A stretch of DNA of 64,000 nt from Roseiconus nitratireducens (GTDB taxonomy: Bacteria; Planctomycetota; Planctomycetia; Pirellulales; Pirellulaceae), in NCBI RefSeq assembly GCF_008629675.1, contig NZ_VWOX01000007.1, forward strand, positions 339,300 to 403,299, read 5' to 3'. A program made the position numbers and the translations under genes. Under the pieces are notes generated by a model. The model ran no database searches. It was not told where the DNA came from and saw only the letters and a list, made by a program, of their open reading frames with translations. Shown here piece by piece: positions 17,868-28,009 of the stretch; position 1 is the first letter of the stretch, and the number at the start of each line of letters is the position of its first letter.

Positions 17868-19229
17868 CTAGGGCAACGTGACGTCGCGCGGGGCCTCTTC
17901 GTGGTCGCCCCAGTCGTCCGGCAGATTTTGCTTGGTCTGTCTCAGAATGCTCAAGATGGCCGCCCGGTCCTGAGAGCTCAGGTGCGCGTATTCTGGCGAA
18001 GCGTCTCGCTCGGTCAGCACGTCGAGCAGCCGTTGGTAGACCCTTTGCTGCAAGTCCTGGTCAAGCGAATCGAATGCGTCGGAATAGATCAGGTAACTGC
18101 AGGGATAGCGAAACATGCGCCGGGTCAAATCGAAATCACGCAGGGATCGCCCCTCGGAATCGGTCGGACCGCGTGCGGCGAACTCCGCTGCAAAGGCGTT
18201 GGAGCCTTGAACCGGCTCTTCCAAAGGAGCTTCATCGACGAACAGCAAGTAATCGACGACCCATTTGGAGGCTTCATCCAAGACTTGATCCAGCGTTTCT
18301 CGCGAGGACGTTTCCGGCGAATCCTCCGCAAGCGGCTCACCTTCCCCGGAAGAAAAGTCCCCGTGACGGGCGCGGCGAACGGCGAAGTTGGCCCGCGTCA
18401 GTTGATTGTGCATTTGGGTTTGATGCTCCATCACCATCAACGCCACGACGTCGCTGTGGGGAGTCGGCCAAGCGCTGATTTCAAGCCGTTCAGACAACGT
18501 CGAAGGATTCGGGGATCCGGTCGGGATCAGCCGGTCGCCTTCCAAAAAGGCATTGCCAAGGTGCTTCGCACTGCCCAGGTCACCCGTGACGTACCAACCG
18601 CCCCAGCGTTGAGAAATCGGGCTGGTGTGTCCGGTGACAAAGTGATCCAACAGCAAATTGATCTTTCCGGAGTCGCGCGTCATCACGCTGCGAACGGTAT
18701 GACCCGGAATCCGATCCATGTCCGTGGGCAACTGGTGACACGCCAGGCACCGATCGTTCTCTCGTCGCGTCCTGGCACCTCGAGGCGACATTTGAACCGT
18801 GTAAAAAGCGGCACCCAGGTGTGGGTCCGCTGTCGAGATCTCCAGCAGCGAACTGCCACGCACCCAGCCGACGTAGACGTCGTCGTTGAAGTAGATCGCC
18901 CGCGGGTTTGCCGGCGAAATCCGGCCGGACTGCAAGCTGGTTTTTGAATAGACCAACGCTTGCGATGACAGAGGGATGTCAAGCGACCGAAGGATCGACC
19001 GCAGAGAGCCGAAGCCCGGTTCGTAGTTCAGGACCACCTCGCCGCGATCCAATTTCGCGAACAATTCCGATACCGGATTCTCGCCGGGCGTTTCGCGATA
19101 CCGGATCGGCGGATCATGCAGGTTCGTTTGGGCACACACGGCACTGATACCGGCCACCCAGATCCACGCGATCGAAAACGTGATCCACGCGGATTTTGGC
19201 AGGCGTTTGGGCAGGTGCAGGACGGACAT
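17868..19229 (-). CDS. Secreted protein with one c-type heme motif
   Basis: 453 codons from the ATG at 19229. The N-terminus has a positively charged start and a hydrophobic core ending ISAVCAQ, a signal peptide cleaved near residue 33. One CxxCH heme site, CLACH, lies at about 161-165 after RRENDR. The rest has no known catalytic motif that I recognise: the region before it (PISPANPRAIYFNDDVYVGWVRGS, ISTADPHLGAAFYTVQM) looks like a conserved periplasmic fold, and the C-terminal half is mostly helical. A methionine axial ligand could not be assigned. It is probably an electron carrier or redox enzyme in the periplasm. It lies downstream of the WD40 kinase, 178 bases away on the same strand. 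Confidence 0.75.
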   Translation of the reverse strand: MSVLHLPKRLPKSAWITFSIAWIWVAGISAVCAQTNLHDPPIRYRETPGENPVSELFAKLDRGEVVLNYEPGFGSLRSILRSLDIPLSSQALVYSKTSLQSGRISPANPRAIYFNDDVYVGWVRGSSLLEISTADPHLGAAFYTVQMSPRGARTRRENDRCLACHQLPTDMDRIPGHTVRSVMTRDSGKINLLLDHFVTGHTSPISQRWGGWYVTGDLGSAKHLGNAFLEGDRLIPTGSPNPSTLSERLEISAWPTPHSDVVALMVMEHQTQMHNQLTRANFAVRRARHGDFSSGEGEPLAEDSPETSSRETLDQVLDEASKWVVDYLLFVDEAPLEEPVQGSNAFAAEFAARGPTDSEGRSLRDFDLTRRMFRYPCSYLIYSDAFDSLDQDLQQRVYQRLLDVLTERDASPEYAHLSSQDRAAILSILRQTKQNLPDDWGDHEEAPRDVTLP

Positions 19230-19407
19230 GCAGGGTTTCCGCGAAAGGGTGGCAATGGGGCGTGAACTTGAATCCAATGATTTCTGCCGGTCGCGATCCG
19301 CCAGGATGGTCGGCGATGATGTCGTTTTCAAAAAAGCCTGCAGTATCGTCAATCCCGGGATCGGGGGGCCAACCGGCACGGAAGGAATCACGGGCGCCGA
19401 GTTGACG

Positions 19408-22400
19408 TCAGTCTTCACGGCTGGCCCACAGTCGCACGTCCCCTTTCAGTCCGCTGGTGACCAATGCGTTCCCGTCGGCGGTTGCGTCGACGGAAAACAC
19501 CTGATGCCGGTGTCCCAGCAGTCCGGTCCGCAGATCGCCGCTGAGTGCGTCCCAAATGTAGAGCGATCGGTCACGACCGACCGAGGCGAAAGCGGCGCTG
19601 CCGGGGATGGCCACCACCATATTCAGGTGACCGATGTGGGCTTTTGATCGCCAGCGTTCTTTCCCTGACTTGCTGTCAAAGCAAGCGATGTCGCCATCTC
19701 GCAACCCCACCGCCAAGGCGTCCGATTGAAACGCCAGGGAAACCGGGAGGTCGTCGAAGGTCAACGCCTTCGCACGCCATTGCCCGGAATCGGTTTCGAA
19801 GAATCGGACGTGCCCCTCATCCCAGGCCACCGCTACCACGGAATCGTCATGGCTGAAGCAAACATCGCGGATCACACCATCCGATGGGGGCGCCGTGATC
19901 GTGGTGCGGTTCGAAAGCAAAGGTTCCTGATCGGGATCCATGTCGTACATCAGTAAGGTGGTTGCGTTCTTTGCAATCAGCAGACGATCGCCGGCATTGG
20001 AAAACGCGATTTGAACGGGGTATCCGGCACCGACTTGGATCGAACGCAATGGGGTACCGGAAGCATCCAACACATCCACCTGCCCGTTGGGACGGTGGAT
20101 TGCGATCAATGCGGCCGTTTGCGAGCAGGCGATTTCGGCAACGCCGGCATCCGACGGTGGTTCCAGCGGACGGATCGCCCGTTTGTCCAGATCCATCCAT
20201 TGAACCGAACCGTCGGTGCCGGAGGCCACGAAGACGCGATCCGAAACGACCCGAACCGTTCGAACCGGACGCCCCAGGTTCATCACATATGACGACCGGA
20301 AATCGGAACTGTCGATCGCCGCGATCATTCCGTTCCTGGATCCGACGACAAGCGTTCGCCCATCTTTGGAGACGGCGAGCCGGCCGCCCGCTCGGTCGTG
20401 CGTGGAAATCATATTTCGCTGCGAGAACTCTTCGGTGTCGAAGAACACCGTTTCACCACCGCTGGTCAGCAGTGCAATGATGGGACTGTCGTCCAGGAAA
20501 TCCAGGTCGGTGATCCAGCCGTAGTCCGTGTCCGATTCTTGCCGTCGGCTTCCCGTTTTGGTGTCAAAGATCGCTAGCATTCCGCTGTAGGAACCGGTCA
20601 CGAACTGGGATGCGTCGGCACGCATCGCGACCGCTTCCACGCGCTGGCCAGCTTCGATGGTGCAAATCTTGGCCCTGGTATCCACCTCCCAGGCTCGGAT
20701 CATGCCACCGCTTCCGACGACCACCAGGGTCGCACCGTCGGCGGACACGGCCAAGCAGACCAAGCCGTCTTTTCCAGTGGGGATTTCGCTGATCAGTTTG
20801 AAATCCTTGGTGTCCCAAACACGGACCGCCCCCGTGTCGGCCGCCGAGAACAGACGGCGGCCGTCTTGCGAATACACCAGGCGGCTGACGCCGCGTCCGT
20901 GTTGGATCACGCGAGGGGGGCGCTGGGCGTCTCCGACAGCGTCCCACACGTAGACGCTGCCGTCTTTCGATCCGGCGGCCAGCTGGTTGTCGCGCGGAGA
21001 AACGGCGGCCGCTTGCCAGCGACCAATCCTGGCCGGGATTTCACGGAGAACCTTCCCCGTTTCCGTTTCCCAGATTCGCAGGTTGCGATCGTCGCCGACC
21101 GATGCGTACCAATCGCCTTCACGCGACATCGCCACGTCGTGGATCAGGTTTCCGTGCTGAGCGGTCGGCTTGAATCGCCGCAATTGCGAGTCCAAGTAAT
21201 ACCATTCAAAAGCGCGAAGGTGCGCGAGCTCCGGCGTGAGAAACTCATCCAGGGAGGATCGGGCCGTGGTGATGTCACCGCGTCCGAGGTAATAGGTGGC
21301 CAACGCCATTCGCGACGCGTAGAGCGCCCGTCTGGCCTTTTCCGCCTGCTGCGTGGCTTGCCACCAGAAGGTCGTGGTGCTAGCCAGGCCGATGATCAGG
21401 CTGGCGAACAGCAGGGCCGCCAAGCCACTGACCATTCGGTTTCGCGTGCACCACCGCCAAGCGTATTCCAGGCTGGAAACCGGTCGTGCCTCGATCGGTT
21501 CGCCGCGTGTGTAACGATCCAGCTCAGCGATGAATTCTCCGGCGCTTTCATAGCGGCGGGCGGGAGAACGCTGCAAACACTTCAGGCAGATGGTTTCCAG
21601 GTCGCGTGGCACCGAGGGCAGCAAGCGGCGAAGCGGCGCGGGATCTTCATTGACCTTGTCGTGTAGCACCGCTTGGACATTGCCTCGGTAGGGCCGCTCG
21701 CCCGTCAGCATTTCGTACATCATCACGCCCAAGGCATACAGGTCGGCACGTCGGTCGACTTGATCGCTGTCGCCGCTGGCCTGCTCGGGAGCCATGTACA
21801 TCACCGTTCCGATGATTCGACCTCGCGATGAAATCGATTCGTCGATGTCGATCCGCTTGGCCAAGCCGAAGTCCGTGACCAGTGGCGTCCCGGCATCGTC
21901 GACCAGCACGTTTCCGGGCTTCATGTCACGATGCACGATGTTGTGTTCGTGTGCGTGTTGCAAGCCTTTGGCGATGCCACGCAACAGTTCTACGGATTGG
22001 GCGATCGGCGGCGTGCCCTTGGAAAGTAGGGCACGCAGGTCCATGCCCTTGATGTATTCACAAACAATGTAGACCTGGCCGGCGGACTCCCCGACCTGAT
22101 GGATGCTGACAATGTTCGGGTGTTGCAGCTTGGCCGCGGTTTTGGCTTCGCGAATCAAGTTGCCCATGTCAGGCCGTTTGAACGACGGCAGCTTCAGGGC
22201 GATTTGTCGATCCAGTTGCAGGTCTTCGGCCAGCCAGACCGTTCCAAAACCGCCCTTGCCCAACATCTGGATCAGACGAAAGTGGGCGAATTCGTCGGAG
22301 GTCAGCGATTCAGCCTGCGTTGGGAACTGAGCCTGCGTGGGGAACTCCAAGCCGTCAATTTGATCCAGCGAAAGATAGGCGCCGCAGTCCGGGCAGGTGC

Positions 22401-22500
22401 GGACCTGTTTGGTCACGCTACGATCTTCCGGGTCGTCGACGGAGATCACGGTCTCTTCGTCGGCGATGGTGCGTTTGCAATTAGGACAGACGGAGCTCAT
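19408..22500 (-). CDS. Membrane Ser/Thr protein kinase with C-terminal WD40 repeats
   Basis: 1030 residues from the ATG at 22500 (MSSVCPNCKR). An N-terminal zinc-ribbon-like pair CPNC/CPDC (about 5-8 and 36-39) precedes the kinase domain. The kinase domain has GKGGFGTVW (81-89), the ATP-anchoring Lys 103 in ALK, HRDMKPGNV (190 on) and DFG (210-212). A helix near 357-379 spans the membrane. Beyond it are about 650 residues with repeated WD40-type units (for example DGSVYVWDA, TGAVRVWDT, GDVRLWAS), probably one or two propellers. The kinase would be cytoplasmic and the WD40 part outside. An 18-bp duplication (22313-22348) encodes FPTQAQFPTQAE in the linker. Substrate unknown. Confidence 0.92.
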   Translation of the reverse strand: MSSVCPNCKRTIADEETVISVDDPEDRSVTKQVRTCPDCGAYLSLDQIDGLEFPTQAQFPTQAESLTSDEFAHFRLIQMLGKGGFGTVWLAEDLQLDRQIALKLPSFKRPDMGNLIREAKTAAKLQHPNIVSIHQVGESAGQVYIVCEYIKGMDLRALLSKGTPPIAQSVELLRGIAKGLQHAHEHNIVHRDMKPGNVLVDDAGTPLVTDFGLAKRIDIDESISSRGRIIGTVMYMAPEQASGDSDQVDRRADLYALGVMMYEMLTGERPYRGNVQAVLHDKVNEDPAPLRRLLPSVPRDLETICLKCLQRSPARRYESAGEFIAELDRYTRGEPIEARPVSSLEYAWRWCTRNRMVSGLAALLFASLIIGLASTTTFWWQATQQAEKARRALYASRMALATYYLGRGDITTARSSLDEFLTPELAHLRAFEWYYLDSQLRRFKPTAQHGNLIHDVAMSREGDWYASVGDDRNLRIWETETGKVLREIPARIGRWQAAAVSPRDNQLAAGSKDGSVYVWDAVGDAQRPPRVIQHGRGVSRLVYSQDGRRLFSAADTGAVRVWDTKDFKLISEIPTGKDGLVCLAVSADGATLVVVGSGGMIRAWEVDTRAKICTIEAGQRVEAVAMRADASQFVTGSYSGMLAIFDTKTGSRRQESDTDYGWITDLDFLDDSPIIALLTSGGETVFFDTEEFSQRNMISTHDRAGGRLAVSKDGRTLVVGSRNGMIAAIDSSDFRSSYVMNLGRPVRTVRVVSDRVFVASGTDGSVQWMDLDKRAIRPLEPPSDAGVAEIACSQTAALIAIHRPNGQVDVLDASGTPLRSIQVGAGYPVQIAFSNAGDRLLIAKNATTLLMYDMDPDQEPLLSNRTTITAPPSDGVIRDVCFSHDDSVVAVAWDEGHVRFFETDSGQWRAKALTFDDLPVSLAFQSDALAVGLRDGDIACFDSKSGKERWRSKAHIGHLNMVVAIPGSAAFASVGRDRSLYIWDALSGDLRTGLLGHRHQVFSVDATADGNALVTSGLKGDVRLWASRED

Positions 22501-22759
22501 CCCATGTCTCTTGGGCGGCCAGGGCGAATCCGATGCGGCGTTTTGAGTTGCCCCCGGTCGATGTCGCCATGATGACCGAATCTTCGTGGCGGTGGGGGAC
22601 ATCTCGCGAGTGGTTTGCGGGGAATTGGCTGAATCCCTCAATGGATCCGGCGGACGGTTGCATGCGGACGGGGAAGTCCGCGGTCAAGGCTGGATCGTGC
22701 CGTGGGTTCAAGCCACAATGGGAAGCGTGTTGTGTCGCTCTTGAATTCGGGACCGCCGG

Positions 22760-23347
22760 ATGACGAACCCTAGTGCTGGCCCGCCTGACGAAAGTCGACC
22801 TGCTGCCCCAAGCGACCGGTTCGGCATCGCGCGGTTGATGCTGATGGTGGCTGGGATTGCGATCGCCTTTGGAGTGCTGGGCCCGATCTTGGAGGCAGGT
22901 GGCAATTCGGACGACAACGACCCGATTTCGGCCATTCCCTTGTGGTTGCGATGGATCATCACCGTGTTGGGAGGCGTCTCGTTGGTGGGCGTTCCCATCT
23001 TGCTGTTGCAACGCTGCAAAGGTGGCGGGCGATTCGGTCCCGGAAAGTCCGCCTGGTTTGCCCAGGGGATGTCTTCCTGGTTGCTGTGGCCGCCGATCGT
23101 CGCCTGGCGTGTGATGGGAAAGTCGGAAATGCCTTGGAGCAGCGTGTGTTGGCTATGGGGCACGCCCCTGATGGGCTTGTATGTGACCACGTCGTTGTTG
23201 ATCGGCGGCCGACTCCGCCGCCGCCGCCGCGGGGCGAAGCGTCAATGGAGTGAACAATTTGGTCTGGTTTTGGCCTGCCTTTGGGCCTGCACCGGGCTGT
23301 ACTTGGTCGCGTTGCTGTATTCCATCGATCTGTTTCGCAAACGCTAA
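22760..23347 (+). CDS. Small multi-pass membrane protein, unknown function
   Basis: 195 residues with four to five membrane helices: IARLMLMVAGIAIAFGVLGPIL, WIITVLGGVSLVGVPILLL, a weaker one at about 115-120, LMGLYVTTSLLIGG and LVLACLWACTGLYLVALLYSI. A cytoplasmic Arg cluster (RLRRRRRGAKRQW) lies before the last helix. A polar Pro-rich N-terminus precedes the first helix. No family recognised. It is divergent from the WD40 kinase and ends 24 bases before the stop of the convergent AsmA-like gene. Confidence 0.7.
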   Translation: MTNPSAGPPDESRPAAPSDRFGIARLMLMVAGIAIAFGVLGPILEAGGNSDDNDPISAIPLWLRWIITVLGGVSLVGVPILLLQRCKGGGRFGPGKSAWFAQGMSSWLLWPPIVAWRVMGKSEMPWSSVCWLWGTPLMGLYVTTSLLIGGRLRRRRRGAKRQWSEQFGLVLACLWACTGLYLVALLYSIDLFRKR

Positions 23348-23371
23348 CGACGCGGGGGCGCTGAATTGGTG

Positions 23372-24796
23372 CTATCGCTCCCGACGACGTTGACGCCGCT
23401 CACGCAGTCGGTCCCGCAGGGATTGGTCGGGACGCTCGCGGTCTCCGGCGTTCTCCAGTAATCCGCCAACGATTTCCAGCACCGATTCGGCGGCCTGCTG
23501 TGCCGAGGGGTCGAGGCTGTTCGTGTCGGGGTCGGGCGTTTCGGAAGTGGACGCTTCGGCAGTGGACGCGTCGTCGGCACCGTCGCCCGCTGCAATCCCG
23601 CTGAAGCCTTTCAGCAACGAATCCAATCGTGAGGTCCATCCGTCTTCCGGAGCGAACTCGATTTGCGGCTCCTGAACGGTTCCTCGGACTTGCACCAGCA
23701 GCGGCTTCTCGACCAGAAACTTTGTCAAACGGGATTTTCCCAACAACACTCCGGGCAACTTGACGGACAACTCCAAGTCCAGTGTCTCATCGACGCCGAC
23801 CGAACCGTGCGAGGTGATGGCCAGCGATGAGTCCTGGTACGGCATCAGAAACGTCAGCCCCTGGTGGTGGACGCGACCGTTGTGGACGTCAAACGTGACC
23901 GCCGTTTGCTCGGAAACCGTGAGCGTCTTGGGTAACTCGACCGAGCCCAGTCGTGATACCAATCCGAACAGTTTTTCCGTCAACGGATTGTTGAAGCCGA
24001 CCGTCACGTCCAGCAAGCGGATCTCCCCGGCGATCTCCATCGCTTCCTTCCGTTGCTGCTCATCCATCGGTCCGATGGGCACCTGGAATCGGTCCAGTGT
24101 GAACGACAAACGGCCCTGCACATCGACGCCGTCGGCCAACATGGGAGCAATCAACTGCAGTCCCCGATCACAGAGGTCTGGAGTCAGTGGGAATTGGTCC
24201 AACAGCGTGACCGGTTCGATTCGGACCAGCGATCCGCTGGGACCCTGGTCCAGATGCAGCGATACATCCAGATGCTTCAGGTCGATCGACGGCTCGGGGC
24301 GGCTCACGTCTCGGACGGTGATTCCCGCGTCGCGAATCACCGACGTCAACTGCGGGAATTGATTCGGATGGGGCCGATTTTCGGGCGGATCCGTCTTGGA
24401 TTCCGCAGCGGTTTCGATGCCCGTCACCACGTCGATCTGCGGATGATCAAAGGTAAACGTCCCCAGGTCCGTTCGATGAAACACCATCGAAAGCCAGGAC
24501 TTTTCCGACGTGATCGATTCGATCGCGACGTCTGCCGAGCCGTTCGACGCTTTCAGTGACAACCCGTCAATCCAGACGGGGCTGGCGTAGCCGAATGACG
24601 CCGCATTGGTCGTCGCGACGATCTTGTCACCACCGATGATGGTGTTGATCAAGCGGTCACGCAGCGGCGTGTTCGCGATCAGCCAGGGGGCGATGCCCAG
24701 CATCAGCAGCCCGATCACCGAGACCAGAGCAATCAGACGCCAAGCTTTGCGAAAGCGTCGCGGCTTAACATCTTTGTCCGGGGGATGTTTTGACAT
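23372..24796 (-). CDS. AsmA-like periplasmic/inner-membrane protein
   Basis: 474 residues. A charged N-terminus and one hydrophobic helix (LIALVSVIGLLMLGIAPWLIA, about 21-41) anchor it in the inner membrane. Then comes NTPLRDRLINTIIGGDKIVATTNAASFGYASPVWIDGLSLKA, the characteristic opening of AsmA/TamB-like proteins. The rest is beta-rich and repetitive, with alternating strands such as FTFDHPQIDVVTG and VEKPLLVQVRGTVQEPQIEF. Such proteins are thought to bridge inner and outer membranes and help lipid transfer. The C-terminal 70 residues are Asp/Arg-rich and probably disordered, ending in RRQRRRER. Divergent from the redoxin-heme fusion gene. Confidence 0.78.
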   Translation of the reverse strand: MSKHPPDKDVKPRRFRKAWRLIALVSVIGLLMLGIAPWLIANTPLRDRLINTIIGGDKIVATTNAASFGYASPVWIDGLSLKASNGSADVAIESITSEKSWLSMVFHRTDLGTFTFDHPQIDVVTGIETAAESKTDPPENRPHPNQFPQLTSVIRDAGITVRDVSRPEPSIDLKHLDVSLHLDQGPSGSLVRIEPVTLLDQFPLTPDLCDRGLQLIAPMLADGVDVQGRLSFTLDRFQVPIGPMDEQQRKEAMEIAGEIRLLDVTVGFNNPLTEKLFGLVSRLGSVELPKTLTVSEQTAVTFDVHNGRVHHQGLTFLMPYQDSSLAITSHGSVGVDETLDLELSVKLPGVLLGKSRLTKFLVEKPLLVQVRGTVQEPQIEFAPEDGWTSRLDSLLKGFSGIAAGDGADDASTAEASTSETPDPDTNSLDPSAQQAAESVLEIVGGLLENAGDRERPDQSLRDRLRERRQRRRER

Positions 24797-25577
24797 GCCA
24801 ATTCCGGTTTCGCTGTGTGAAAGTGGCGGGGCGCTGGACGCACGAAGCCTCAGACGCCGTCGTCAAACGAGCGTTGTCGGGGCGGTTTCGCCAACGCGGC
24901 GCGGCGGTGAACGTATTTCAACTGTCCTGTGGCGGTCGGCCGGTCACTTCCATGTCCGAACCGCCGCATTCTATCACGGTGGCTGCACATTCGTCTCATC
25001 CTTCCAGTCGGCACTCCTTGCGATAACTCTGCCTCCCTGGCAGCGGGGCAAACATGAGGGAAGCAAAACGTCGTCAGTTTGATGGAACACCGGTCGAAGT
25101 TTGGATTCGTGACCGGTTTTTCTTGATCGAATGCCGAAGGCACCGTTAGACTTTCCCGCCCGGAGCTTGGTGTCTGCAATCGGAGCCTAGCACCGTGACG
25201 TCGAAGCACTGTGACGCCAAAGCACCGTGACGCCAAAGCTTGATCGCCGCTTCAGGCCATTGCCCCTGGCGATGATTCCTGGGCGATCATCCTCATCAAC
25301 CGTCCCCGCGGATTGGCGTCCGGCTTCCCGACTCCCTTTTCCTCTTCGCTTATCGATTCTTTCCGACTCGTTCGGTCGGCCCGCCGCTGATCGACGGAAC
25401 GCTGTTTGACGGAACCCGGTTCTGCCAGAGCGCGATGTCGTTCATAGCCGACGTTTACCGCGACCGAACTCCCAGGGAGGATTCTTACTGTACGGAGATA
25501 GTGCCGTTTCTACTTTTAGCGACTTTTCACACCGGACGTCTCATCACCCCCTTCTCCTTCTCCTCTTCCGCCATGAT
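24797..25577. other. 781-base divergent spacer, no gene found
   Basis: Between the AsmA-like gene (leftward) and the redoxin-like gene (rightward). Several short open frames exist but none has protein-like composition. Both genes' promoters should be here. The stretch holds a 16-bp tandem repeat at 25190-25237 (listed separately). I see no tRNA or known RNA. Confidence 0.4.
25190..25237. repeat. 16-bp tandem repeat, three copies
   Basis: Three consecutive units of 16 bases: GCACCGTGACGTCGAA, GCACTGTGACGCCAAA and GCACCGTGACGCCAAA, at 25190-25205, 25206-25221 and 25222-25237. Units 2 and 3 differ at one position, unit 1 from unit 3 at two. There is no spacer sequence between them. They lie 340 bases before the redoxin-like gene. 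Confidence 0.9.
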
Positions 25578-27476
25578 TTGTGGTCCGCGATCCGTCGGCT
25601 GGCAACGTCCGGCTGGGCGGGGGCGGTCGCCGCTCGGCAAGTCTGGACCGGCTTACTGGTTCTGATCGGCGTCCTGAACGGTGGGTCCGCGTTCGCGCAG
25701 CACGCTGCGGGGCGACTGCCATCGCGGGGCGTTGACCTGGATGGCAACGTTCACCTGTTCGGTGAGAACGACCAGTGCCGCGCGTTGGTATTTGCCTTTC
25801 TTTCGACGAAGTGTCCGATCAGCAACAGCTACGTGCCGTTGCTCAATGACGTTTCATCACGGTTTCATCGCCAGGGAGTCCGGGTGTATGGAGTGATCTC
25901 CGATCCGTCGGTGACGCGACAAGAGGCACGGGAGCATCGGCGCCAGTTTCACGTTGCTTTCCCCGTGTTGTTTGACGGATCGGGTGGATTGCGGCGGACG
26001 CTGTCGCCGACTCACACGCCGCATGCGATCGTGTTGGATCGATCTGGAGAGCAACTGTATAGCGGTGCTCTTGATGACCATTACGTCAAGCTGGGCCGGA
26101 AGAAAGAAACGGCGACGGAGGATTACCTGGTCGATGCATTGGAGGCGGTTCTGGCCGGCCGAATCGTTGAAGTGCCGAAAACAAAGCCGATCGGATGTTT
26201 GTTGGAGGCCCCGCCCAATAAGGCAGCCTCGGGGGACGTGACGTTCTCGCGCGACATCGCTCCGATCGTCCACGCCCATTGCAGTGGTTGTCATCATCCC
26301 GACGGTTCGGGGCCGTTCGCACTGTTGACTTACGAGGATGTCAGTGCGCATGCGCGTCAAATCCTGGAGGTGACGCATTCGCGGTTCATGCCGCCCTGGA
26401 AACCCTCCACTCGCTTACCGCGATTTCGCGACGAGCAGCGGTTGTGCGATCAGGATCTGGAACTGCTGGAGTCCTGGGTCCGGTCTGGAAAGCCGGAGGG
26501 AAATCCGGAAGACCTTCCTGTGCTGCCGGAACCCTCTCGGGGCTGGCGACTCGGTAAGCCGGATTTGGTTTTGGAGATGAAGGATGTGTTCAATGTCCCA
26601 GCCAGCGGCCCCGACCTGCGTCAGTACTTTGTTCTTCCCACGGGGCTGACGGAGAACCGATTGGTCAGCGCGATTGACTTTCAGCCGGGCACCCCCAATG
26701 CGATCCATCACGCAAGTTTCTTTTTGGACACCCAGGGGAACGGGCGGAAATTGGATCAAGCAGACCCGGGGCCCGGCTACGGCGGGTTCGGCGGTCCGCA
26801 GTTTCAACCGCAGGGAACGCTGACCAGTTGGTTTCCCGGCATGCGTGCGCGACGACTTCCCGAGGGGATGGGGCGACTGATTCCGCGCGGCAGCGATTTG
26901 GTCGCCGAAGTTCATTACGTCAGCACCGGCAAACCGGAACAGGATCGGTCCAAAATCGGGCTGTACTTTGCGCCACGATCGGCACGTCAGGTGGTGACCG
27001 AAGTGCAGGTAGGAAGTTTGCACTTGGAGATCCCCGCCGGAGCCGAACGCCACAAGGAAACGGCCCTGTACACCTTGCCCGTGGACACCACGTTGTTGGA
27101 TGTCGTGCCTCACATGCACGTCCTGGGCCGGGAAATGAAAGTGCGAGCGAAGCGGCCTGACGGCAAGATCGTTCCGTTGCTGTGGATCAAGGATTGGGAT
27201 TTCAATTGGCAGGGTCAATATGCCTACGACCAACCGGTGGAATTGCCCAAGGGGTCTCGAATCCTGGTTGAAGCGTGGTACGACAATTCATCCGGGAATC
27301 CGTTGAACCCGAACACACCGCCCAAAACGGTTCATTGGGGCAGCGACTCGACGGACGAGATGTTGATCTGCCATTTTCAGTGCACCTGCGAATCGATGCA
27401 GGACCTTAAAGAGCTGAACGAGGATCAGCAGCGTTATGTCGCTGCGGAAGTCAGTCGTCGACCTGTGCAGCGTTGA
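25578..27476 (+). CDS. Secreted redoxin / cytochrome c-type heme / copper monooxygenase-like fusion
   Basis: 632 residues. No better start than TTG 25578 is seen; it gives a signal peptide ending GGSAFAQ. Residues 45-190 are a thioredoxin-like (AhpC/TSA-like) fold with FAFLSTKCPISNSYVPLL, where only one cysteine sits at the usual active site. A heme motif CSGCH is at about 235-239 within SRDIAPIVHAHCSGCHHPDGSGPF. The C-terminal half resembles copper type II ascorbate-dependent monooxygenase domains: NAIHHASFFLDT, EVHYVSTG and VVPHMHVLGREM give candidate copper His/Met ligands. The protein should be periplasmic and redox active. Its substrate is unknown. The ATG at 25573 is out of frame. Confidence 0.85.
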   Translation: MWSAIRRLATSGWAGAVAARQVWTGLLVLIGVLNGGSAFAQHAAGRLPSRGVDLDGNVHLFGENDQCRALVFAFLSTKCPISNSYVPLLNDVSSRFHRQGVRVYGVISDPSVTRQEAREHRRQFHVAFPVLFDGSGGLRRTLSPTHTPHAIVLDRSGEQLYSGALDDHYVKLGRKKETATEDYLVDALEAVLAGRIVEVPKTKPIGCLLEAPPNKAASGDVTFSRDIAPIVHAHCSGCHHPDGSGPFALLTYEDVSAHARQILEVTHSRFMPPWKPSTRLPRFRDEQRLCDQDLELLESWVRSGKPEGNPEDLPVLPEPSRGWRLGKPDLVLEMKDVFNVPASGPDLRQYFVLPTGLTENRLVSAIDFQPGTPNAIHHASFFLDTQGNGRKLDQADPGPGYGGFGGPQFQPQGTLTSWFPGMRARRLPEGMGRLIPRGSDLVAEVHYVSTGKPEQDRSKIGLYFAPRSARQVVTEVQVGSLHLEIPAGAERHKETALYTLPVDTTLLDVVPHMHVLGREMKVRAKRPDGKIVPLLWIKDWDFNWQGQYAYDQPVELPKGSRILVEAWYDNSSGNPLNPNTPPKTVHWGSDSTDEMLICHFQCTCESMQDLKELNEDQQRYVAAEVSRRPVQR

Positions 27477-28009
27477 CACCGCGACTCTACGTCCGCCGCA
27501 CCGGGCTCGGATGGTTTTTATCGAAGCACCGATCGCCGCGCTCGACCGAGCGTGACGACGAACTTTGATGAACCCACCATCGCCGAACCATGGCTTTGCC
27601 GCCCACTGTCCGCTTTGGCGAGCGTGGCGACTTCAAGGTGAGGCTGTCGAGCGACAGCTGGGGACCGGCTGAAAGGCCTCAACCGCACACCCTCGCCTCG
27701 GTTCGACGCATCGACACTTCGGCAGATTGAGACCTGAATCTCGACCGGTCGAATCTTCAGCGGCTGTGGCCCGGGCTTTCAGAACGAGCGGTGGAGCAAC
27801 CGGGAGAAATGCCGTTTTCAACGGTGGACGCGGCACCGTTTTTGCGTTGAATTCTGCGGACCTGTTTTCGGCGATGAAATCGGGCGTGTCGGGGACATTC
27901 CGGTGCGACTTTTGTGCACTGACGCACATCACCGTTGGGTGTGCGGCTGGATCCAGCGTGGAACCGAGATGGGCGATGCGTCGCGGCCCGTTCTTCGAGG
28001 CTTACCGGG
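27477..28009. other. 533-base spacer before the CBS gene
   Basis: No supported gene. Short open frames on both strands lack protein-like composition. Holds CTGTCG-AG-CGACAG (27644-27657), a small palindrome, and the phrase TGGCGAGCGTGGCGAC near 27616-27631, which also occurs at 9869-9884. These are probably dispersed intergenic repeats. The promoter for the CBS gene should be in the last 200 bases. Confidence 0.4.

Noticed and set aside
24850..25236. A 128-residue minus-strand open frame in the divergent spacer
   Set aside because: Arg/Ser/Pro-rich, no family, and part of it is the tandem repeat.
25190..25237. CRISPR-like array
   Set aside because: The repeats are directly joined with no spacers, are only 16 bp, and number three.
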